A stretch of DNA of 8,975 nucleotides from an uncultured Muribaculaceae bacterium (GTDB taxonomy: Bacteria > Bacteroidota > Bacteroidia > Bacteroidales > Muribaculaceae). Both the position numbers and the translations under genes were made by a program. Position 1 is the stretch's first letter; every line of letters starts with the position of its first letter. The stretch spans positions 1 to 8,975 of the forward strand of contig CAMWUM010000063.1 in the NCBI GenBank assembly GCA_947177435.1. The letters run 5' to 3'. The notes under the pieces were generated by a model. It saw only the letters and a list, made by a program, of their open reading frames with translations, was not told where the DNA came from and searched no databases. This document shows positions 8,109 through 8,975 of this stretch, piece by piece.

Positions 8109-8891
8109 CTAATATATAAATGGTATAATGTACCGTCTGCGCAGAGAGGCATACTCGTCGCCGAACTCGCTCAGGTAGCGCCTGTGGAGTGAGCGGGCTC
8201 GGGGGGCGAGGTTGGCGAAGGTCCAGAGGGCGAACACGGCTCCGGCCCACGACCAGGTGAGCACGGCAAATCCGACCCACTCGACAAACTCGCCCAGATA
8301 ATTGGCCGAGGTGACGAAGCGGAACATGCCGCCGCGCGGTATGTAGTGGCCTCGGTCGCCGGGCTTGCGCAGGTGGCGTATGATATAGTCAGAGTGCCAG
8401 TTGATGGCCATGCCGGCGAAGAATATGACCGTGCCGCACACAAATGCCGGGCTCCACAGCCAGTCGGTAGCGTAGGCACCGGACGGCGACACATAGAAGA
8501 TCCAGCCGCCGAGCAGGTAGGCGTTGATGAGGTTGAACGTTACGCCCATGGCCACAATCGACAGCGGCATCAGGCTTTTGCCCTTGATCAGCAGCGGAAA
8601 CACGAACGAGCGCTGGAAGTAATGGAACAGAAACAGCCCGGCCATCACCGCCGGCGCTGCCTCGGCGCGCCGGGCGCTCAGCAGCCACAGGGCGCCCATG
8701 GCCAAAAACGAAGGCGCCTCCATCAGTATCCAACCCAGGCGGTTGCCCACGGCCGGACCCCAGCGGCGGTTGTACATCACGCCGTAACCGGCCGTGACGA
8801 ACAGGAGCGACACGAATACCACCACGGCCAGCGCGGCCATGCCAATGAGTATGCCCCAGTAGACGCGGGGCTCGAATATTTGGTCAATCAT
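8109..8891 (-). CDS. Steroid 5-alpha-reductase family membrane enzyme (SRD5A-like)
   Basis: A 260-residue integral membrane protein of the 3-oxo-5-alpha-steroid 4-dehydrogenase family, almost the same length as human SRD5A1 (259) and SRD5A2 (254). It would reduce the delta4 double bond of 3-oxo-delta4 steroids or bile acids with NADPH to the 5-alpha (allo) product. Hydrophobic segments fall at about 12-34, 54-71, 80-102, 108-132, 147-163 and 205-229. The match to the mammalian enzymes is strong: EAPSF (58-62; E58 corresponds to SRD5A2 E57), LFHYFQRSFVFPLL (88-101; Y91 corresponds to SRD5A2 Y91), INWHSDYIIRHLRKPGD (163-179), IPRGGMF (184-190), TSANYLGEFVEW (194-205), RARSLHRRYL (231-240) and the IIPFIY end (255-260). 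The Glu-Tyr catalytic pair and the NADPH-binding Asn/His/Asp/Arg residues are therefore kept. It is the first gene of the cluster. A polyprenol-reductase (SRD5A3-like) role is less likely given the closeness to SRD5A1/2. Substrate and stereochemistry are inferred, not shown. Confidence 0.92.
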   Translation of the reverse strand: MIDQIFEPRVYWGILIGMAALAVVVFVSLLFVTAGYGVMYNRRWGPAVGNRLGWILMEAPSFLAMGALWLLSARRAEAAPAVMAGLFLFHYFQRSFVFPLLIKGKSLMPLSIVAMGVTFNLINAYLLGGWIFYVSPSGAYATDWLWSPAFVCGTVIFFAGMAINWHSDYIIRHLRKPGDRGHYIPRGGMFRFVTSANYLGEFVEWVGFAVLTWSWAGAVFALWTFANLAPRARSLHRRYLSEFGDEYASLRRRYIIPFIY

Positions 8892-8895
8892 AATG

Positions 8896-8903
8896 CAAAG
8901 ATA
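8896..8903 (-). promoter_or_regulatory. Candidate -7 promoter box for the SRD5A/OYE/SDR cluster (TATCTTTG)
   Basis: On the minus strand this is TATCTTTG, an exact match to the Bacteroidota -7 consensus TAnnTTTG. A TTTG at about 8926-8929, 22 bases upstream, can serve as the -33 element. The box ends only four bases before the ATG at 8891 (TATCTTTG-CATT-ATG), so the transcript would begin at or within a few bases of the start codon. No other ATG follows until codon 18, and the protein length matches the family, so a leaderless or near-leaderless mRNA is the simplest reading. Confidence 0.65.
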
Positions 8904-8920
8904 AGGCTTTTTTTGCTAAA

Positions 8921-8960
8921 ATGGCCAAAAAAGTGTTGTGATTGGGCCATATTGCCAAAT
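8921..8960. repeat. Short inverted and direct repeats overlapping the -33 region of the cluster promoter
   Basis: ATGGCC at 8921-8926 and GGCCAT at 8945-8950 form a 6-base inverted repeat with an 18-base spacer. ATGGCCAAAA (8921) and ATTGCCAAAT (8951) form an imperfect direct repeat 30 bases apart. The left copy covers the putative -33 element. This could be an operator, but the arms are short and chance is a real alternative in this AT-rich stretch. Confidence 0.3.
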
Positions 8961-8975
8961 TTTTGAGCGAAATTG

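Noticed and set aside
8108..8152. N-terminal extension of the OYE gene into the SRD5A-like gene
   Set aside because: Family members start at MKLF-like sequence; the extra residues overlap the conserved C-terminal codons of the upstream gene.
8346..8966. 206-residue open frame on the plus strand reaching into the right-hand gap
   Set aside because: Antisense to the SRD5A-like gene, rich in His, Gln and Arg, with no family features.

Overview
The window is chromosomal DNA from a member of the Bacteroidota, most likely order Bacteroidales. The reasons are: TAnnTTTG-type -7 promoter boxes, start codons without clear Shine-Dalgarno sequences, GC-rich genes separated by short AT-rich gaps, and proteins typical of the group (a methionyl-tRNA synthetase fused to a C-terminal tRNA-binding domain, a fused NAD(P)HX epimerase/dehydratase). 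Family or genus cannot be fixed from this sequence; a gut Muribaculaceae- or Alistipes-like organism is a guess. All eight genes lie on the minus strand, so transcription runs from the right edge to the left. No RNA genes, insertion sequences, CRISPR arrays or phage genes were seen.

Right part (about 8975 down to 6079): a tight three-gene cluster. The first gene encodes a 260-residue membrane protein that closely resembles the vertebrate steroid 5-alpha-reductases SRD5A1/SRD5A2. It is followed, with essentially no gap, by an Old Yellow Enzyme family flavin oxidoreductase. That gene overlaps by 14 bases a classical short-chain dehydrogenase/reductase (SDR). This set of families (5-alpha-reductase, OYE-type candidate 5-beta-reductase, SDR-type candidate 3-hydroxysteroid dehydrogenase) matches the cluster reported in human gut Bacteroidales that turns 3-oxo-delta4 bile acids and steroids into allo/iso products such as isoallolithocholic acid. 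A Bacteroidales-type promoter sits directly in front of the first gene, so close that the mRNA may be leaderless. An imperfect repeat and inverted-repeat pattern overlaps the -33 region.

Left part (5959 down to 1): a probable second transcript driven from a TAnnTTTG box at 6010-6017. It contains metG, a type I L-asparaginase gene, a fused nnrE-nnrD NAD(P)HX repair gene, an AlbA_2/Schlafen-like putative ATP-binding gene, and the 5' end of polA (5'-nuclease domain, cut by the window edge). Gaps are 3, -4, 10 and 22 bases, so co-transcription and partial translational coupling are likely. These are housekeeping functions: translation, amino acid use, cofactor repair and DNA repair.

The point of greatest interest is the putative steroid/bile-acid reduction cluster at 6079-8891. 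Its enzyme families are known. Whether this organism carries out the chemistry, with what substrate range and stereochemistry, and how the cluster is induced are open questions.
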